Shown one piece after another: positions 25,157-37,701 of a DNA stretch of 64,000 nt. This DNA is from Mangifera indica (taxonomy: Eukaryota; Streptophyta; Magnoliopsida; Sapindales; Anacardiaceae), in the NCBI RefSeq assembly GCF_011075055.1, contig NC_058147.1, forward strand, positions 1,364,001-1,428,000. Direction: 5' to 3'. Within the stretch, counting starts at the first letter, position 1; each line of letters begins with the position of its first letter. Below the pieces are notes generated by a model. That model saw nothing but the letters and a program-made list of their open reading frames with translations. It made no database searches and was not told where the DNA came from. A program made the position numbers and the translations under genes.

Positions 25157-25165
25157 CAGAAAAAA

Positions 25166-25866
25166 TAAAGGATGCATCTACAAATACTTAATATTTTGAT
25201 AAAGATTGTACAAATTGAAGCATATTAAAATATACAAATTGAAATAATTATATGATAATATATAATTATTTATATATAAAAATTATATATATAATATTGC
25301 TCTTTTTTATGCATTGATGCAGTGAGATTTAATAAAAATTTATATATTGATATAAATATGAAAAACTAATAATAAGATTGAAATAATTTGAATTAATATC
25401 TTTATAATAAAACTATCAGTTTTTTTTTTTTTAAATTGAAGGAACTATGTATATATTTTTATTAAATAAATTAAATTTTTAGATTTTTTTATTAAATGAA
25501 TGAAACATTCATATTCCTTTATAAAATGAACCAAATTTTAAGTATTTGTTGTTGGGGATTTTGAATATATATAATAAAAAATATTTGTTTTGCTTTATTC
25601 TAAAAAGCTTTATATAATACAACAAAAGTTTATCAACTTTTGATAAGAATAGGAGCAAATTTTGTAACTTAAAAAAAACAGAGTTTTGTAACTTAAAAAA
25701 AAATGTAATAATTAAGATACCTCCATATATTGTCATCTTTTACATTTATAATGATAAATTGGATGAAATAAAGTAAAATTTTAATATTAAAAATTATAAA
25801 TATTTATTTTAGATATATAAATATATATATTTATATTTATTATCATATAAATAATAATTTTAAATT

Positions 25867-25906
<40 letters not shown>

Positions 25907-25982
25907 GTATTTAAAATAGATAAACATAATATTATTTATATTACAATTATTGTTCATATCCTAATTATTATCAACTTTGAGG
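25166..25982. other. Proximal 5' flank of P450-4, AT-rich
   Basis: No gene. It is a sister copy of 53340-54225 upstream of the P450 at 54274, with small indels. It includes an (AT)n microsatellite at 25870-25899. Confidence 0.6.
25870..25899. repeat. (AT)n microsatellite
   Basis: About 15 AT units lie 130-160 bases upstream of the P450-4 start codon. A comparable (TA)n tract is found before the P450 at 54274. Confidence 0.9.
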
Positions 25983-25992
25983 TCTATTTATT
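25983..25992 (+). promoter_or_regulatory. TATA-like box of P450-4
   Basis: TCTATTTATT lies about 40 bases upstream of the ATG and is followed by GAGGTTCTGCTTTTGAATTT, a leader block shared by the intact P450s at 16380, 32555 and 54274. Confidence 0.35.
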
Positions 25993-26030
25993 GAGGTTCT
26001 GCTTTTGAATTTCTTGTACGATTCAACACA

Positions 26031-27605
26031 ATGGCATTGCTAATTATCCTTCTGTTTCTTCCAATTTTCTTCTTCTTTCTTCTCCAAAAACAAAAACCAC
26101 TCAAAAGTAATAGTCTGCCACCTGGTCCTCGCGGGCTTCCCTTAATTGGCAATCTGCACCAGTTTGATGGTTCAAACCCTAAGAAGGTGTGGAAACTTTC
26201 TAGAAACTATGGCCCTCTCATGTCCCTGCATCTTGGTTCAATTCCAGCCATCTTAGTTTCATCAGCAAAAATGGCTAAAGAGGTCATGAAGACGCACGAT
26301 CTGGCATGTTGCAGTAGGCCTGCCTTGCTTGGCCAACAAACTTTGTCTTACAATGGCTTAGACTTGGCGTTTTCACCTTACGATGATTACTGGAGAGAAA
26401 TCAGGAAAATTTGCGTTGTTCATCCCTTGAACTCTAACAGAGTTCAACAATTTCGACCCATTAGAGAAGATGAAGTTGCTCGTATGACTAAACAGATATC
26501 GAAAGCTACTGCTGCTTCTATGACAGTCAACTTGAGTGAGCTTATGTTCTCTCTGACGAGCACAATTATTTGCAGGGTTGGATTTGGAAAGAGGTACGAG
26601 GAAGAAGGAATTGAGAGAAGTAGATTCCAGACTCTTCTTAATGAAACTCAGGCCCTGTTTATAAGCTTCTTTTTTTCAGATTATTTTCCTTTCATGGGCT
26701 GGCTTGACAAGCTCACAGGAATGAGGCGTCGCCTTGATAACAACTTCAAGGCTTTTGACAAATTTTATCAAGAACTCATTGAAGAGCATTTAGATCCCAA
26801 CAAACCTGAAAATGATCAAGAGGATATAGTTGATGTTCTACTGCAAATTCGGAAAGAGCGTGGATTTAAAATTGACCTCACTTCTGATCACATCAAAGCA
26901 GTGCTCATGGTATTATAAAGCAACTTTTCTGAACTTTATTTCATACATGCTATAAATTTTATTTTGTCTCATTATTTTGGTTTTTCTTTGCTGCAGAATA
27001 TATTTGTTGCTGGGACAGATACGAGTGCAGCTACAGTGGTGTGGGCGATGACCTTGCTTATGAAGAATCCTACAGTAATGAAGAAAGTTCAAGAAGAAAT
27101 CAGGTCTGAAGTTGGTAACAAAGGTTTTGTAGATGAAGATGATATTCAGAATCTGCCTTATCTCAAAGCGGTAGTGAAAGAGACGATGAGACTGCAACCA
27201 ACAGTTCCTTTTTTGGTCCCAAGAGAAACAATTGAGAAGTGCGTCATAGAGGGATATGAAATACCGCCTAAAACACTTGTTCTTGTGAATGCATGGGCGA
27301 TAGGAAGGGACCCTGAAGCTTGGGAGAACCCAGAAGAATTTTATCCTGAGAGATTCATAGGGAGTTCTGTTGACTTTAAAGGGCAACATTTTGAGCTGAT
27401 ACCATTTGGTGCTGGTCGAAGAATTTGTCCAGGGTTGTATATGGGAATTGCGACTGTTGACCTTGCACTTTCCAATCTTCTGTACAAATTTGATTGGGAA
27501 ATGGTGCCTGGGATGAAGAAAGAAGACTTGGATTTTGATGTTCTACCAGGTATTACCATGCACAAGAAAAATCCTCTCCTTCTGATGGCTAGGCCCCGTA
27601 AATAA
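26031..27605 (+). CDS. Cytochrome P450, CYP83/CYP71B-like, intact; P450-4
   Basis: Exons 26031-26909 and 26997-27605 encode 495 residues; the 87-base intron ends CTGCAG|AAT. All core motifs are present: PPGPRGLPLIGN, WREIRK, AGTDTSAAT, KETMR, YPERF, FGAGRRICPG. Features of this copy: a proline after the C-helix (VVHPLNSNRV, where paralogs have VVHLFN or VVHLLN), LHLGSIPAILV instead of LRLGSVP, and SMTVNLSE instead of SKTINLSE. It is closest to the gene at 54274, with which it shares both flanks. It is expected to be an ER-anchored monooxygenase, although the proline could disturb the region after helix C. Confidence 0.94.
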
Positions 27606-29395
27606 GAGAGTCAGAATCATTGAGCATATTGATATGTCAATGAATTGTTCTAACTTTTTCGAATGTAGGGAGCCCCCTGTGTGATCGATACTGCACTGCA
27701 GATCGAAGTTCATAATAATACTTCCCTTGTTTATCATTCTTTCTTATGGATGTTGATGGCTATGTGCCTATTGTAGCAACAGTTTCAAGTTTGAACTACT
27801 TATCAGAAATATCCTATTTTTATTCATAAACGGGTAATCTTAATAGGCAAAACCATAAAGGATACGTTCCAATTGATTGAAAATTGATGCACTTGTAAAA
27901 GCTATAAATTTTGCTTGTGTGTTTGACCTAAAAGAATTTTAGTCTTTCTTTTATTGCTTTTAGGGAATACACCCCAGTTCAAGCTGAAATTTTTTAGTTT
28001 TATAGATACATTACAGTTTCAAACCATTTACTTTCAGGGAGACTGTACCAATATGATTGCACGGTTGTACATCATGTGTTCAAAAACACCTAGTTCTAGT
28101 ATCTCTTAGTCTGTAACAACTACAAATCTCTTAGTCTGTAACAACTACAAAAGCGACCAAACTTTTGGTTAGGAAAGAAAAAATAAGTTTGTAATAGCAA
28201 GTGTAATCGATTCTACGATCTCCAAGGTTAATAGTTTTGTAGATAGTTGTATAATTCAACCAGAACAACACCCAATTCAAAAATGAAAAACTATTATTTA
28301 AACTTCGTTAAAAAATATTTAAATTTAGATTCAATTTAAACTCAGCTTGTAAACTCAGATCAAATTCAACCTTATGTATATATTAACAGTATCTAGTTCA
28401 ACTATTATCATTTTCCTTGATAAATTGGTCTTCAAACAAGAGGGCATACAATTTGAAAGGGTGAAAACAAACAAGATGTTCTATAGCACCATTGCTCTGT
28501 TCTTCTTTAAGTTCATGAAAATATACTACTCTCTACTTAGACTCCATAGTATAAAATGAAGTTGTTATGCGGTTTAAACTAGAGTCTGCGTCATAAAGCA
28601 CAAAGAAAGCAATTGAAACTCAATCAAATATTACTCGTTGGGTCAAGATCAATTCCAAAATTAATCAAAGAAGATGATACATTTCTAACTATCTTGTAAG
28701 TAAAAACACAAGAGATAAGTTCAACATATGATGAAAGGCTGTCAAAAATCCCTCAAAAAAATTAAAATATAAAGTTTCTCACGTGTTTTTTTAAAATAAT
28801 AATAATAAAAGATTACATAATGACTCAAATAGTTTAAAAAATTCTTTATTACAATGAATCAATATTCAAAAGTGATTCCTGCAAAATTACAAAGGTTGTT
28901 AAAGTATTACATTATTTCTAAGATTCTTCGTCACAAAGTATCAAGAGTCATTATTGTTTTCTACAAAAATATAAAATATCAAGATATTTAAAAGATTTAC
29001 TCACAAAGTTCAATAATTCTTGAAATATTCAAATTTGTAATAATTTTATTAGTTAAAATAGTTCAAAGCTTATAATATAAATAGATGGAATGTTTTCGAT
29101 AGAAAACCAAGTTATCTTTTGGCAAGTTCAATAAAATTCTCTAAAGTTTTCCTTCCAAATTTTTCTTAAGATTAAGATTTTGGGTTAATGAGAAGTAAAT
29201 GTTTAAAATTTCACTATTCCAATAAATTCCAATTGTATACATGCATCAACCGTTTTCAAAACTTTAATTAAATCTTAGTTGATCCATATTTTATATCAAT
29301 CAGTGTCAATAATCATAAAATATATAAATATTAGGAATGATGGGGTAAGATGGTAGTGAAGGACTACTAAATCTGAGATAACATATATAATATAA
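27606..29395. other. 3' flank of P450-4; duplicated after P450-5 and P450-8
   Basis: No independent gene. It matches 34130-35893 and 55849-57614 throughout. The 61-codon frame at 28374 (MYILTVSSST...) recurs in all three copies, but only because the DNA is duplicated. A short tandem duplication of CTCTTAGTCTGTAACAACTA occurs near 28106-28145 in this copy only. Confidence 0.65.
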
Positions 29396-29619
29396 TTAAA
29401 GGGCAACACTTTGAGCTAATACCATCTGGTGCCGATCGAAGAATTTGTCCAGGATTGTAGTCTATGGGAATTGCGACTGTTGATCTTGCACTTTCTAATC
29501 TTCTGTACTGGGAAATGGTGCCCGGAATGAAGAAAGAAGACTTAGATTTTGATGTTCTTCCAGGTATCACCATGCAAAAGAAAAATCCTCTCCGTCTCAT
29601 GGCTAAGTACCATATATAG
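29396..29619 (+). pseudogene. P450 3'-exon fragment, copy 1
   Basis: It reads KGQHFELIPSGADRRICPGL, then a TAG stop, then MGIATVDLALSNLLYWEM and on to a terminal TAG: only the last 70 or so codons of a P450. Lesions: the heme loop F is S and its G is D, a 3-base insertion makes an in-frame stop, and 9 bases (the KFD codons) are missing. The same lesions occur in the copies at 35894 and 57615, so it died before being duplicated. Confidence 0.9.
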
Positions 29620-31285
29620 TAGCAGACCGATGGACAAACTGTGTTCAATATTGTTGACAAATCTAGCCGAAGTTCGAAGTTTATAATTAAAATTTTCTTG
29701 TTTGCTACTCTGTGTAATAGATGTCAGTGGGGTACTAATAATAAAGTTATAAAATTATTTATGTATGTTTTTACAATTCAATGTCTGCATCACATCTAAT
29801 TTTAAATATTTTAATAATATATTATCATATAATTAAATATTATTTTATTTTTAATTCAAAATTATATAATAATATCTTATCTAGTTTTCTAATTAAATAC
29901 TCAAAAGTAGATATATATAATTTTACTATATCAAAAAATATGTTCAAGTGATCACCAACATCTCATCTTTTAAATGAATTCATTTAAGTTTGAATTCATT
30001 CAAATGAATATAAGTATAATTGATGAAGAAAACAATATTACAAAATTAGTGAATAATATCTTTAAAGATATAAATAAGTTAAATTTGAATTAAGATATGA
30101 AATTAAAAATAAAAATAAAAATAAAAATTAATTAGTTTAAGTTAAATAATAAATTTAATCTAACTTAACTTAATCTACCACAAAAAATGAGCCTACTCCC
30201 ACATCACTTTATTCGGATGCTCTGTAAACCTTAGGGATAGGTCGATTTTGGCCCTTGTATTAAAAGTCTTGTATTGGGGAATGTGCTAGCTGCCAAATAT
30301 GCGTTAGGGCATAAGTGTGAGAAGTTTACACTGTGTTTTTTATAACATATTCAAGGGGTAAGTGTAAAAAATATACTCTGAGAGGGTAACGTTATTTTAA
30401 AAAGGCCAAATGACTTATTCCCATAGATGGTATAGTGAATTTTTTAATTTTAATTTATCAATTTTTAAAAATTTAAACACTCATCTATAATTAAATTTTT
30501 ATCAAAAATTTTAATTAATATTAGAGGTAAAATCGTTATTTAACAAAATATTAAAATTTTATCATATTTTTTTCTCATATTTAAAAAATTATATTTTTCT
30601 CCTAACCTATGGTTTAAAAAGTGACAAAATCCTCTCAAAAGTTTGTTCCTCTTCCTCTGGCACCGATCTCACTTTCCTTGACCGTCGACCGTCCTCTCTT
30701 CCCCTATTATCTCTCTTTCGTTCTCTCTCTATAATTTCTCCAACCATTTTTTATTAAAAATGAAAACAAAGATAAAATTATCTTCGTTGGAAGAAAGACA
30801 TATCGTCTTCATTTGAGATAAAGACCATCAAATTACAAATGATATTCAAGATTTCAGGTCCAGATTTATAATTTTATAAACTTTAGATTGTAAATTAAAT
30901 ACAATTATAAATAAAAAATAACAGAAATTAAAATATTTATAATTTATAATTTATAAATAAAATTATATCATAATTAAAATATTTATATTTATAATATATA
31001 AATAAAATAATAATATATTAAAAAAATTATGATATATCAGAATAAATTATACTAATAACATTACAAATTTTAATAATTAGAGAAGAGATAGGAAAGAAAG
31101 TATACACTATATTAAGAGCACTTAAAAAGAGATACAAGAAATAGAATTCAAAATAAAGACCTCAAGCGTATCTAATTTCTCTGTCTAAAACAAAAAAGGG
31201 CCTACAATACAACCAATTAAAAACAGTTGCGTGAGTAAATTTAGGCTACTCCGGATGAAAAATCAAGAAGTCATTGTCACCATTA
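29620..31285. repeat. Segmental duplication, copy 2, with a recombination junction near 29970-29985
   Basis: To about 29970 the sequence matches the 3' flank of the fragment copies at 36115 and 57836. From about 29985 it switches to the 3' flank of P450-1 (12340-13610). The switch lies after CACCAACATCTCATCTT. It marks where two different duplicated segments were joined, upstream of P450-5. Confidence 0.75.
30404..30840. mobile_element. Remnant of a long-TIR element, second copy
   Basis: It begins GGCCAAATGACTTATTCCCA and is the duplicated counterpart of the remnant at 12763. The right end is not identifiable. Confidence 0.4.
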
Positions 31286-32506
31286 AATGAGAGTCGGTAA
31301 GCTTGTTTTCATTGGTGAAAAATCAAAGTTTACCCTAAATAAAACAACAATAAAATATTATAAAAATCTTTCCTTCCTTCAATTGTTCAAATCTGACATC
31401 ATCGTCTTGTTAAGTCAGTCTGGATATTTACAACTCTAATGAATATATTAATAATATATTTACGTATGATTTCATCTATAAATATTATATTATTATATAA
31501 TTAAATATTATTTTATTTTTATTTTTAATTATTTAATTATATAATAATATATCATTATTATTTATATATTATTATTGTTATTTAATTATATAATTTTTTT
31601 TATTAATAGAAATACAACACACCAATCAAATAATTATACATATAATATTATTCTTTTTATGTGTTGATATTGTGAGATTTGATAAAAATTTATATATTGA
31701 TAAAAATATAAAACACCAATAGTGAGATTGAAATAATTTGAATTAATATCTTTATAATAAAATTATATGTATTTAGTTTTAATATTAAATTGAGATTTGA
31801 GATAATCCAATACACTAGTTGAATATTTAATTATATATTTAAAACTAAATATATATAATTTTTCATATTTTTATATATTAATAATTATATTAAGTGATAA
31901 AAGTATTTTGAGTTATCAAACTATCAATTTTTTTTCTTTTATTAAGGGGACTCTCTCTCTCTCTCTCTCTCTCTTTCTATATATTTATTTATTGAATAAA
32001 TTGAATTTTTGGATTCTTTTATTGAATGAATCAAATAATCATATTTTCTTATAAAATAAAATAAATTTAAAGTATTTATTATTGAAGATTTTGAATAAAT
32101 ATAATAAAAAAATTTGTTTTGTTTTCTTCTTAAAAAATGATTAATTTGACATCGTTATATAATATAGCAAAAGTTTATACTATTTAATATGAATAAGAGC
32201 AAATTTTGTCTCCTTTTTTTAACTTAAAAATTCAGTAAATTCCTTCAATTGAAAATAGAATTTTGTGAAAAAATTTATAAAAAAAAAAGGTCATAGTTAA
32301 GATACCTCCATATATTGTCATCTTTTACATTTATCATGATAAATTGGATAAAATAAAATAAAAATCTAATAATAAAACTATGTTTATTTATTTAAAATAA
32401 ATAAATAAATAAATATTTATTTATATGTATTAATATAATAATATATATAAATATGTATATAATTACGTAGGATCGTTGAAATTCTAATTACCGATCAACT
32501 TTGAAG
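31286..32506. other. 5' flank of P450-5, sister to that of P450-2
   Basis: No gene. It matches the flank of P450-2 (14530-14660 and 15480-16330), with internal segments missing here. A (CT)12 microsatellite is at 31951-31974. Confidence 0.6.
31951..31974. repeat. (CT)12 microsatellite
   Basis: Twelve CT units; the sister flank at 15785-15800 has eight. A size marker that distinguishes the two near-identical promoters. Confidence 0.9.
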
Positions 32507-32554
32507 TCTATTTAGTGAGGTTCTGCTTTTGAATTTCTTGTAAGATTCAACACA

Positions 32555-34129
32555 ATGGCATTGCTAGTTATCCTTCTGTTTCTTCCAATTTTCTTCTTCT
32601 TTCTTCTCCAAAAACAAAAACCACTCAAAAGTAATCGTCTGCCACCTGGTCCTCGCGGGCTTCCCTTAATTGGCAATCTGCACCAGTTTGATGGTTCAAA
32701 CCCTAAGAAGGTGTGGAAACTTTCTAGAAACTATGGCCCTCTCATGTCCCTGCGTCTTGGTTCAGTTCCAGCCATTTTAGTTTCATCACCAAAAATGGCT
32801 AAAGAGGTCATGAAGACGCAGGATCTGGCATGTTGCAGTAGGCCTGCCTTGCTTGCCTCACAAACTTTGTCTTACAATGGCTTAGACTTGGCGTTTTCAC
32901 CTTACGATGATTACTGGAGAGAAATCAGGAAAATTTGCGTTGTTCATCTCTTGAACTCTAACAGAGTTCAACAATTTCGACCCATTAGAGAAGATGAAGT
33001 TGCTCGTATGACGAAAAAGATATCGAAAGCTACTGCTGCTTCTAAGACAATCAACTTGAGTGAGCTTATGTTCTCTCTTACGAGCACAATTATTTGCAGG
33101 GTTGGATTTGGAAAGAGGTACGAGGAAGAAGGAATTGAGAGAAGTAGATTCCAGACTCTTCTTAATGAAACTCAGGCCTTGTCTATAAGCTTCTTTTTTT
33201 CAGATTATTTTCCTTTCATGGGTTGGCTTGACAAGCTCACAGGAATGAGGCGTCGCCTTGATAACAACTTCAAGGCTTTTGACAAATTTTACCAAGAACT
33301 CATTGAAGAGCATTTAGATCCCAACAAACGTGAAAATGATCAAGAGGATATAATTGATGTTCTACTGCAAATTCGGAAAGAGCGTGGATTTAAAATTGAC
33401 CTCACTTCTGATCACATCAAAGCAGTGCTCACGGTATCATAAAGCAATTTTTCTGAACTTTATTTCGTACATACTATAAATTTTAATATGTCTCATTATT
33501 TTGGTTTTTCTTTGCTGCAGGATGTATTTGTTGCTGGGACAGATACGAGTGCAGCTACACTGGTGTGGGCGATGACCTTGCTTATGAAGAATCCTAGAGT
33601 AATGGAGAAAGTTCAAGAAGAAATCAGGTCTGAAGTTGGAAACAAAGGTTTTGTAGATGAAGATGATGTTCAGAATCTGCCATATCTCAAAGCTGTAGTG
33701 AAAGAGACGATGAGACTGCAACCAACAGTTCCTTTTTTGATCCCAAGAGAAACAATTGAGAAGTGCGTCATAGAGGGATATGAAATACCGCCTAAAACAC
33801 TTGTTCTTGTGAATGCATGGGCGATAGGAAGGGACCCTGAAGCTTGGGAGAACCCAGAAGAATTTTATCCTGAGAGATTCATAGGGAGTTCTGTTGACTT
33901 TAAAGGACAACATTTTGAGCTGATACCATTTGGTGCTGGTCGAAGAATTTGTCCAGGGTTGCATATGGGAATTGCGACTGTTGACCTAGCACTTTCCAAT
34001 CTTCTGTACAAATTTGATTGGGAAATGGTGCCTGGGATGAAGAAAGAAGACTTGGACTTTGATGTTCTACCAGGTATTACCATGCACAAGAAAAATCCTC
34101 TCCTCCTGATGGCTAGGCCCCGTAAATAA
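32555..34129 (+). CDS. Cytochrome P450, CYP83/CYP71B-like, intact; P450-5
   Basis: Exons 32555-33433 and 33521-34129 give 495 residues. The protein has PPGPRGLPLIGN, WREIRK, AGTDTSAATLVWAM, KETMR, YPERF and FGAGRRICPG, with the heme cysteine near residue 437. Copy-specific changes: LLASQTLSYN in the B-C loop, FLIPRET where the other copies have FLVPRET (substrate-recognition region 5), and NKRENDQED for NKPENDQED. It looks chimeric: upstream DNA and many coding sites agree with P450-2, whereas VVHLLNSNRV, the 3' end and all downstream DNA agree with P450-8. I infer unequal crossover or gene conversion within the gene. Confidence 0.95.
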
Positions 34130-35893
34130 GAGAGTCAGAATCATTGAGCATATTGATATGTCAATGAAGTGTTTTAACTTTTTCGAATATAGGGAACCCC
34201 CTGTGTGATCGATACTGCACTGCAGATCGAAGTTCATAATAATACTTCCTTTGTTTATCATTCTTTCTTATGGATGCTGATGGCTATGTGCCTATTGTAG
34301 CAACAGTTTCAAGTTTGAACTACTTGTCAGAAATATCTCATTTTCATTCATAAACAGGTAATCTTAATAGACAAAACCATAAAGGATACGATCCAATTGA
34401 TTGAAAATTGATGCACCTGTTGAAGCTATAAATTTTGTTCGTGTGTTTGAGCTAAAAGAATTTCAGTCTTTCTTTTATTGCTTTTAGGGAATACACCCCA
34501 GTTCAAGCTGAAATTTTTCAGTTTTATAGATATATTACAGTTTCAAACCACTTGCTTTTAGGGAGACTGTACCAATATAATTACAGGGTTGTACATGATA
34601 TGTTCAAAAACACCTAGTTCTAGCATCTCTTAGTTTGTACCAACTACAAAAGAGACCAAACTTTTGGTTGGAAAAGAAAAAATAAGTTTGTAATAGCGTG
34701 TAATTAATTCTACAATCTCTAAGGTTTATAGTTTTGTAGATAATTGTGTAATCCAACCAGAACAACACCCAATTCAAAAATAAAAAATTACTATTTAAAT
34801 TCGGCTAAAAATTAATTGAATTTAGATTCAATTTAAACTCAGCTTGTAAACTTAGATCAAATTCACTCTTATGTATATATTGGCAGTATCTAGTTCAACT
34901 ACTATCATTTTCCTTGATAAATTGGTCTTCAAACAAGAGGGCATACAATGTGAAAGGGTGAAAACAAACAAGATGTTCTGTAGCACCATTGCTCTGTTCT
35001 TCTGTAAGTCCATGAAAATATACTACTCTCTACTTGGACTCCATAGTATAATATAAAGTTGTTATGCAGTTTAAACTATAGTCTGCGTCATAAAGCACAA
35101 AGAAAGCAATTTGAACTCAATCAAATATTACTCATTGGGTCAAGGTCAATCCCAAAATTAATCAAAGAAGATGATACATTTCTGACTATCTTGTAAATAA
35201 AAACACAAGATATAAGTTCAACATATGATTAAAGCCATAAAAAATCCCTCAAAAAAATTAAAATATAAAGTTTCTCACGTGTTTCTTAAAAATAATAATA
35301 ATAAAAGACTACAAAATAACTCAAATAGTTCAAAAAATTTCTTATTACAATGAATCAATATGCAAAAATGATTTCTGCAAAATTATAAAAACTGTTAAAA
35401 TATTGCATTATTTCTAAAAATTTTTGTCACAAGGTGTCAAAAGTCATTATTGTTTCTTGCAAAACTATAAAGTATCAAGATATTTAAAAGACTCACTCGC
35501 AAAGTTCAATAATTCTTGAAATATTCAAATTTGTAATAATTTTATTAGTTAAAATAGTTCAAAGTTTATAATATAAATAGACAGAAAGTTTTCGGTAGAG
35601 AACCAAGTTATCTTTTGGCAAGTTGAATAAAATTCTCTAAACTTCACTTTTCGAATTTTTCTTAAGATTAAGATTTAGGATTAATGAGAAGTAAATATTT
35701 AAAATTTCACTATTCCAATTAATTCCAATTGTATACATGCATCAACCGTTTTCAAAACTTTAATTAAATCTTAGTTGATCCATATTTTATATCAATCAGT
35801 GTAAATAATCATAAAATATATAAATATTAGGAATGATGGGGTAAGATGGTAGTGAAGGACTACTAAATCTGAGATAACATATATAATATAATT
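34130..35893. other. 3' flank of P450-5
   Basis: No gene; equivalent to 27606-29395 and 55849-57614, and closer to the latter. Confidence 0.65.
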
Positions 35894-36115
35894 AAAGGGC
35901 AACACTTTGAGCTAATACCATCTGGTGCCGATCGAAGAATTTGTCCAGGATTGTAGTCTATGGGAATTGCGACTGTTGATCTTGCACTTTCTAATCTTCT
36001 GTACTGGGAAATGATGCCTGGAATGAAGAAAGAAGACTTAGATTTTGATGTTCTTCCAGGTATCACCATGCAAAAGAAAAATCCTCTCCGTCTCATGGCT
36101 AAGTACCATATATAG
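35894..36115 (+). pseudogene. P450 3'-exon fragment, copy 2
   Basis: Same truncated P450 tail as at 29396, with the same heme-loop changes (PSGADRRICPG), in-frame TAG and 9-base loss. It reads WEMMPGMKKED, as does the copy at 57615, where the copy at 29396 has WEMVPG. Confidence 0.9.
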
Positions 36116-37040
36116 TAGCAGATGGATGGACAAACTGTGTTCAATATTGTTGACAAATCTAGCCGGAGTTCGAAGTTTATAATTAAAATTTTCTTGTTTG
36201 CTACTCTGTGCAATAGATGTCAATGGGGTACTAATAATAAAGTTATAAAATTATTTATGTATGTTTTTACAATCCAATGTCTGCATCGCATCTAATTTTA
36301 AATATTTTAATAATATATTATCATATAATTAAATATTATTTTATTTTTAATTTAAAATCATATAATGATATATTATCTAGTTTTCTAATTGAATATTCGA
36401 AAGTGGATGTATATAATTTTACTATATCAAAAAACATGTTCAAGTGATCACCAACATCCCATTCAAGATAAAAATAGATTAACATAAAATGACACTAAGT
36501 CCATAAACGATTATATCTTTGACTAAGATAGAAGATGAGAATTATAAATTATTTCTCATAATAAATTATATCATTGTTACTGGAAGTGGGTTAAATTCTA
36601 TTCAAATTAAGTTTGAACAAGATTTATTTTAAAATTAAAAGAATTAGCTTAAGAATATCTCAAAATTAACAAGTTGAGACTCGAATTAGATGGAAAAACA
36701 ATTTAATTTTAATTTAGACCTAATTTAAGCTAACTTCGTTCAATCTAAACTTGGATTTTGAACTTAAATAAATTGAATCAATTCCAACCGGAAAGGATCC
36801 TTTGAATGAAGGTACACTGCAGGTGCCACATCTCTAAAGGGGGCCTGGGTGGAACAAAAAGACCCACTTCAATGAAGGAAAGTTTTTTAATGGGCCTACA
36901 AGAAAACAGAAAGCCTGGAGAAAGTCCAACCAGCCCATATTAAAAAGGAAATTTTAAAGATGGACCTAAGGAAGAAGGATGAATTGACCCGGAAGATAGA
37001 TAGATATCGAAAGATGATTAAGTGGTAATGATGATGAAAG
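36116..37040. other. Spacer with a possible exon relic of an unrecognised gene
   Basis: Mostly AT-rich. From about 36830 to 37040 it matches 51785-52010 and 58550-58763 (shared GAGAAAGTCCAACCAGCCCAT and GAAATTTTAAAGATGGAC). In the 51.8-kb copy the match lies in a 112-codon open frame; here it has stop codons. The origin of this segment is unknown. Confidence 0.5.
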
Positions 37041-37651
37041 CTTTGCGGCTGACCTGCTTGTCCCACTTGCTGCAAAGAAGCTATCTGGGAATGGCTTCGA
37101 TTTGGTTTTTTGTCCATATAAGGAATATTGGAAAGATGAGGAAAATATGTCAATTCTAATAAAGGGAAGAACTTTCGTCCCAGTAGAGAAAATGAAGTTT
37201 TCTGGAGGATTGAAAAGATATCAAAATCGGTTGTTGATTGAAATCCCGTGAGCTTAAGTAAGCCATTGATGTTTCTTACCTATCTGAGAGTGGCTTCGAT
37301 TTGGTTTTTTGTCCATATAAGGAATATTAGAAAGATGAGGAAAATATGTCAACTCTAATAAAGGGAAGAACTTTCGTCCCAGTAAAGAAAATGAAGTTTT
37401 CTGGAGGATTGAAAAGATATCAAAATCAGTTGTTGATCGAAATCCCGTGAGCTTAAGTAAGCCATTGATGTTTCTTACCAGCTACTATTATTTGCAGACT
37501 GAGTTTCGGTATGAGGTGTGAAGATGAAGGAAGTGAAAGAAGTAGATTCCATGCTCTACCTGATGAAGCTGATAGGTTCCCTTCATGGGGCTGAGTTGAC
37601 GAACTTGCATTAATGATAGGTTAGCTCGAAAACAATTTCAATGAATTCGGA
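37041..37651 (+). pseudogene. P450 exon-1 relic, copy in arm A
   Basis: Translation in shifting frames recalls P450 exon 1: KLSGNGFDLVFCPYKEYW (compare KLSYNGLDLVFSPYDDYY), RIEKISKS-like sequence, then TIICRLSFGMRCEDEG and SERSRFHAL, with LENNFNEF at the end. Frameshifts, stops and a missing LNETQ-to-FPF segment make it non-functional. It derives from the subtype represented by the genes at 20192 and 48874. Confidence 0.85.
37082..37479. repeat. 199-bp tandem duplication private to arm A
   Basis: TATCTGGGAATGGCTTCGAT at 37082 recurs as TATCTGAGAGTGGCTTCGAT at 37281, and the two units stay in register through GTTTCTTACC. Arm B has one unit (58804 onward). The duplication is therefore younger than the separation of the arms. 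Confidence 0.9.
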
Positions 37652-37701
37652 AAAGCCTTGATAGATTGAAATGGTTTTCAAAAGTAATAATAATGTTAAT
37701 A

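Noticed and set aside
28374..28559. 61-codon plus-strand frame conserved in three 3' flanks (also 34871 and 56590)
   Set aside because: The whole flank is duplicated, the encoded peptide has no domain, and the surrounding non-coding DNA is equally conserved.
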